Source: Serripes groenlandicus (Eukaryota > Mollusca > Bivalvia > Cardiida > Cardiidae). Taken from it: a stretch of DNA of 64,000 nt. The translations under genes were made by a program, and so were the position numbers. The notes beneath the pieces are model-generated. The model was not told the origin of the DNA. It ran no database searches and was given only the letters and a program-made list of their open reading frames with translations. Where the stretch lies: positions 115,916,609 through 115,980,608 of the forward strand of contig JASEVX010000001.1 of assembly GCA_031761405.1 (NCBI GenBank). The letters run 5' to 3'. Shown one piece after another: positions 59,876-64,000 of this stretch. Position 1 is the stretch's first letter; each line of letters opens with the position of its first letter.

Positions 59876-60016
59876 CACGACATTCAATTCGCCGTAAGCG
59901 CGGGTAGACTGCGGGACCTGGCGTTATAGCATATGAGGACCCGGCGCACATTTCCCCTACTAGACGCGGAGTGCTAGCATAAGACAAGGCTCAGCACTTT
60001 GCCGTAAGCGCGGGAT

Positions 60017-61480
60017 GACTGTGGGCCAGACTAGTGTCTGGTTGCCAGTGTCATTTAGTATTAAACAACACTGGAGTCTGAAAATTGATTAAGTATATAT
60101 CCAGTTCCTTAAACGATACTAGTGTCTGGTTGCCAGTGTCGTTTAGTTTTAAACGACACTGGAGTCGGAAAGTTGATTAAGTATATATCCAGTTCCTTAA
60201 ACGATACTAGTGTCTGGTTGCCAGTGTCGTTTAGTGTTAAACGACAATGGAGTCTGAAAGTTGATTAAGTATATATCCAGTTCCTTAAACGATACTAGTG
60301 TCTGGTTGCCAGTGTCGTTTAGTGTTAAACGACAATGGAGTCTAAAAGTTGATTAATTATATATCCAGTTCCTTAAACGATACTAGTGTCTGGTTGCCAG
60401 TGTCGTTTAGTTTTAAACAACACTGGAGTCTGAAAATTGATTAAGTATATATCCAGTTCCTTAAACGATACTAGTGTCTGGTTGCCAGTGTCGTTTAGTG
60501 TTAAACGACACTGGAGTCTGAAAGTTGATTAAGTATATATCCAGTTCTTTAAACGATACTAGTGTCTGGTTGCCAGTGTCGTTTAGTGTTAAACGACAAT
60601 GGAGTCTGAAAATTGATTAAGTATATATCCAGTTCCTTAAACGATACTAGTGTCTGGTTGCCAGTGTCGTTTAGTGTTAAACGACAATGGAGTCTGAAAG
60701 TTGATTAAGTATATATCCAGTTCTTTAAACGATACTAGTGTCTGGTTGCCAGTGTCGCTTAGTGTTAAACGACACTGGAGTCTGAAAGTTGATTAAGTAT
60801 ATATCCAGTTCCTTAAACGATACTAGTGTCTGGTTGCCAGTGTCGTTTAGTGTTAAACGACAATGAAGTCTGAAAATTGATTAAGTATATATCCAGTTCT
60901 TTAAACGATACTAGTGTCTGGTTGCCAGTGTCGTTTAGTTTTAAACGACACTGGAGTCTGACAATTGATTAAGTATATATCCAGTTCTTTAAACGATACT
61001 AGTGTCTGGTTGCCAGTGTCGTTTAGTGTTAAACGACACTGGAGTCTGAAAGTTGATTAAGTATATATCCAGTTCCTTAAACGATACTAGTGTCTGGTTG
61101 CCAGTGTCGTTTAGTGTTAAACGACAATGGAGTCTGAAAATTGATTAAGTATATATCCAGTTCTTTAAACGATACTAGTGTCTGGTTGCCAGTGTCGTTT
61201 AGTTTTAAACGACACTGGAGTCTGACAATTGATTAAGTATATATCCAGTTCCTTAAACGATACTAGTGTCTGGTTGCCAGTGTCGTTTAGTGTTAAACGA
61301 CACTGGAGTCTGAAAATTGATTCTGGAAACTATGTTGAAGAAATCAAAGTTAGATATCTAGTTCTTTAAACGACACTAGTGTCTGGTTGCCAGTATCGTT
61401 TATGATAAACGAAACTAGATTCCGGTTGCCAGTATCGTTTATGATAAACGATACTAGATATTAGACACTAGACACCAACT
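60017..61480. repeat. Right arm satellite: about 17 units, inverted relative to the left arm
   Basis: Units read CTAGTGTCTGGTTGCCAGTG, TCGTTTAGTGTTAAACGACA, TGGAGTCTGAAAGTTGATTA and AGTATATATCCAGTTCCTTA. This is the inverse complement of the left-arm unit with small consistent differences (for example GTTGATTAAGTATATATCC). The arms are homologous but have evolved separately. Confidence 0.95.
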
Positions 61481-61835
61481 TCACCTTACCGTTCAAACGC
61501 TGGATATAATGTTTAAAATATATCGGTACGCTAATATTTGTTGTTTTTGTATTACCTATGTTAATATGTACATTGTTTAATAATGTATACTCATGGGCAT
61601 GTTGCCCACTGTATTTCTCAATAAACTGTATAAACTGTATTCTTATCAGCGTGTGTCTCATGAAGTCTACACACACATATATAATTATAATTCGATGGTC
61701 TCCCTCGAACAGGTCGGAACTACAGCTTGAAAACGAGGTAGTTATGACTTCCCCGAACGAAGCCATCAAACTTTAAGAGGTATGATGAATACTTTTGAAT
61801 GCATATAATATATATATATATTACAATTTGGAGAA

Positions 61836-61930
61836 GAATAATTGCTCATGATGAGCAATTTTTCCGTTCACCACAATGTTTTTTTAAGGTCGTCTGCTGC
61901 AGATGTGGCACACTACATCGCATATGGTAA
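61836..61930. repeat. Foldback-family remnant
   Basis: GAATAATTGCTCATGATGAG then CAATTTTTCC, CCACAATG and GGTCGTCTGCTGCAGATGTG represent the centre and right half of the CCCTTTCCCACAT family. Confidence 0.6.
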
Positions 61931-64000
61931 TATTTTAAATCACACATAGAGGGTATCATTCTATACGATTTAACAATATAGTGTTATATATACATATAGC
62001 ATACAGCTCTTTGACAGACGGTTTATTACCTTACTAGAAAGGTAAAAACTTGTCTGATACTCATTGAAATGTTTAAAGCAGATGAATTTGGTAATTACAA
62101 ATGACGCGTGGCGTTTTCCCTTTTACCACACTCATTTCTAATCATATGCGTTAAATACTTCTGCATTCAAAAAAGAGAATAACCTATATATCCACACTAT
62201 TTTATGCGGCTCTGTACTGTAACCATAGGAACATTAAAAAAATGTAACAAAAGGTGTTAATTATGATAGCATCACACGTATGTACAGGTAGATCCATTTC
62301 TTGAATCACGTAACCAATTCACCATTCTCGAGTATAGATGGAGTCATTTACTTAACATTTTCCATAATTAGACACAGTTTGATTGATGCTTTTGCAGTGG
62401 ACGACCTTTTTGAAAACATTGAAACAAAACTGTTCAAAATGCCACAATAGTGTTGTTTTTCAAACCTATTCAATAGTTAACGTTCAGTGTAGTAAGATAA
62501 GTATATATGGCCATTGAATAATGTTATATACAGACACCGAAGAGCAATGCACTTTTCAGTATTTGCAATATATGATACCGCTTAACTACATGACCAATGA
62601 ACAATGATCAAATATGCATAACTGATGCGCATAATATTAATTTTGCTAGAGAGTCCAGATTTGGTACAAACTAGGGAGTCGATGGAGACTGGACGTGAGA
62701 CAACATATTGTGGAAGAGCTGCTCAAATCCAAATCGTAGGGCAGAATGGGAGTCAAGCTTTAAGAGATATATCGTCTTGACCGGGATTCGAACCAGGGTC
62801 TCCCGCGTTATAGACGAACGTCGATAGCAAAAGACCACCCGAAAGGTTTTTTAATTTCGGACACATAGACTAAAACAAACATGTATCTATATAAGATATC
62901 AATTGGTTTTAACTATTATTTCAATAATTTCATTCTCTTTTGGTAAATATTTTATCACTGGGACTTGACTCTCTGTAAAATCATGTTTAAGTCGGAATCG
63001 AAAAGCTGCTTCGACTCGATTTACAGACATGTATATGTACTTCCATGAATTCGTCTGGTGGCAACGTAGAAATACCTTTTTCATTGTCAATTCTGTCATT
63101 CCTACAATTCGACAGTACATTTCTTTTCGGATCTTTCTATTGCGAAAGTGATGTCAAATGAAATCCATTTCATGGTTGATGCTCCAATAAGTTACTACAT
63201 TTTGTTTTTTTAATGGCAGACTATTCATTGGCGGTGTGTAATAGAAGAATTGTGAACTAAGACATACCGTCAACATTACCATGACTTTTAGTCTCCTTAA
63301 ACTGAATTGTATATCAAAACTATACATGGGTCAGACTACAACAAAAATACAGTCCTTAATAACAGGTAGGTCTTCTGGTTATTTTGTTATTCTCCAATGT
63401 GAAGTTTTTCAACGCAAAATACAAATTGTGTGATTGCTTTAATAAACATACTGTGAAGTCAAAAGGTATCGTAATCGTAATAAAGAACTCAAAGTATTCA
63501 CGAGTAAAACAAGAAAAGAAAATACACACTTTATGTAATCCACTGTTACAAAAATCTTTACACAGCTTATGGTTTCATCTGTTCGACAATGTAATTTCGA
63601 GTCGAAACCAAATTGAAAATCAATACGGCGTCGCTGTCCAGTTATATTTTTCACGACCCTATTAAATTAAATATTCGTAAATGACAATAATTACATAGTA
63701 AATCGCAAACGTAAGTTTAAACAAAAAACAATTAAAAACAATTGTTAAGTTTCTCAAGTTTAAAACTCATAGTCAAAGTACTGAAAGTATTGAAAGGTAG
63801 AATTTCGATCGGTTAAGAGGAGATGCAAAAGTGCCTATAAACATATTTATGTAAGAAAAAACCCCATCATGATAGACAAGCAATGATGCATCAGGCCAGA
63901 AGAAATATTTCCAAGAGAAAAAAGTCTTGTTGGTCTTGTGAAAATGAATTGACTCCAATTCCGAATATGTCATTAGGTCCATATGGTACTTTTTGTAATT
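61931..64000. other. Right end of window, no gene seen
   Basis: The minus strand at 62765-62845 carries a tRNA-like SINE head (GAGACCCTGGTTCGAATCCC). A foldback remnant lies near 62395-62430. Open frames here lack any paralogue, domain or splice context. Confidence 0.5.

Larger units (their letters stand above)
55774..61505. mobile_element. 5.7-kb foldback-type element with satellite-built terminal inverted repeats
   Basis: The outer ends are inverted copies: GTGCCTAGTGTCTAGTATCT at 55799 matches, inverted, AGATATTAGACACTAGACAC at 61456-61475. A further inverted pair, TTCTTCAACATAGTTTCCAG (55932) and CTGGAAACTATGTTGAAGAA (61325), confirms arms of at least 180 bp before the arrays. Inward lie two satellite arrays in opposite orientation (about 55800-57345 and 60017-61480). 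The core (57346-60016) holds a second GC-rich array and TGATATCA-rich blocks. I see no transposase ORF. I could not settle the target-site duplication. Confidence 0.85.

Noticed and set aside
55800..61480. CRISPR array
   Set aside because: Regular repeats are present, but there are no unique spacers, the whole unit repeats, the arrays are inverted copies of each other, and the genome is animal.

Overview
The window is AT-rich animal nuclear DNA. The genes are split by many GT-AG introns. One LINE retrotransposon, tRNA-headed SINEs, many foldback/MITE elements and several minisatellites fill the rest. The repeat vocabulary (elements flanked by CCGTCCCGCGA, repeats with GGACAAAACCCC ends, repeats ending CTCAGGTGAGCTAAAA) is what I associate with heterodont bivalve genomes. 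A bivalve mollusc is therefore the best guess, by inference and without a database search. A 200-N assembly gap lies at 20415-20614 beside an ACAG microsatellite.

The only host genes I can support are two tandem paralogues on the minus strand. Each has 16 coding exons and encodes a secreted M12B (reprolysin/ADAMTS-like) zinc metalloprotease. Copy 1 runs from 17286 down to 1766 (2004 nt of CDS, 667 aa). Copy 2 runs from 52385 down to 32892 (2160 nt in the reconstructed frame). I assembled both exon by exon from splice sites and reading phase. The exon phases agree between the copies throughout. The encoded order is signal peptide, propeptide, Lys-Arg processing site, catalytic domain with the zinc motif split across an exon junction, a short ADAMTS-type cysteine-rich module, a Thr/Pro linker, and two six-cysteine PLAC-like modules. 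No thrombospondin repeats were seen. Copy 1 looks intact. Copy 2 has two in-frame nonsense codons and a destroyed splice acceptor, but it keeps its frame, its TATA box and its catalytic motif. It looks like a young pseudogene, a null allele, or (less likely) a product of sequence error.

Layout: 1-1765, 3' flank of copy 1 with a 110-bp tandem repeat; 1766-17286, copy 1, whose first intron holds a 5'-truncated LINE nested in an older antisense LINE tail; 17373-32886, intergenic, packed with SINEs, foldback elements, a 0.8-kb TIR element, two related elements with internal 160-bp repeats, and a doubled palindromic element; 32892-52385, copy 2, whose introns carry a second LINE 3' fragment and a tandemly amplified foldback unit; 52490-64000, intergenic.

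The most striking object is at 55774-61505. It is a roughly 5.7-kb element whose long terminal inverted repeats are themselves arrays of a roughly 87-bp palindromic satellite. They flank a core with a second, GC-rich satellite. It has the shape of a Foldback-type transposon, and I see no transposase ORF.
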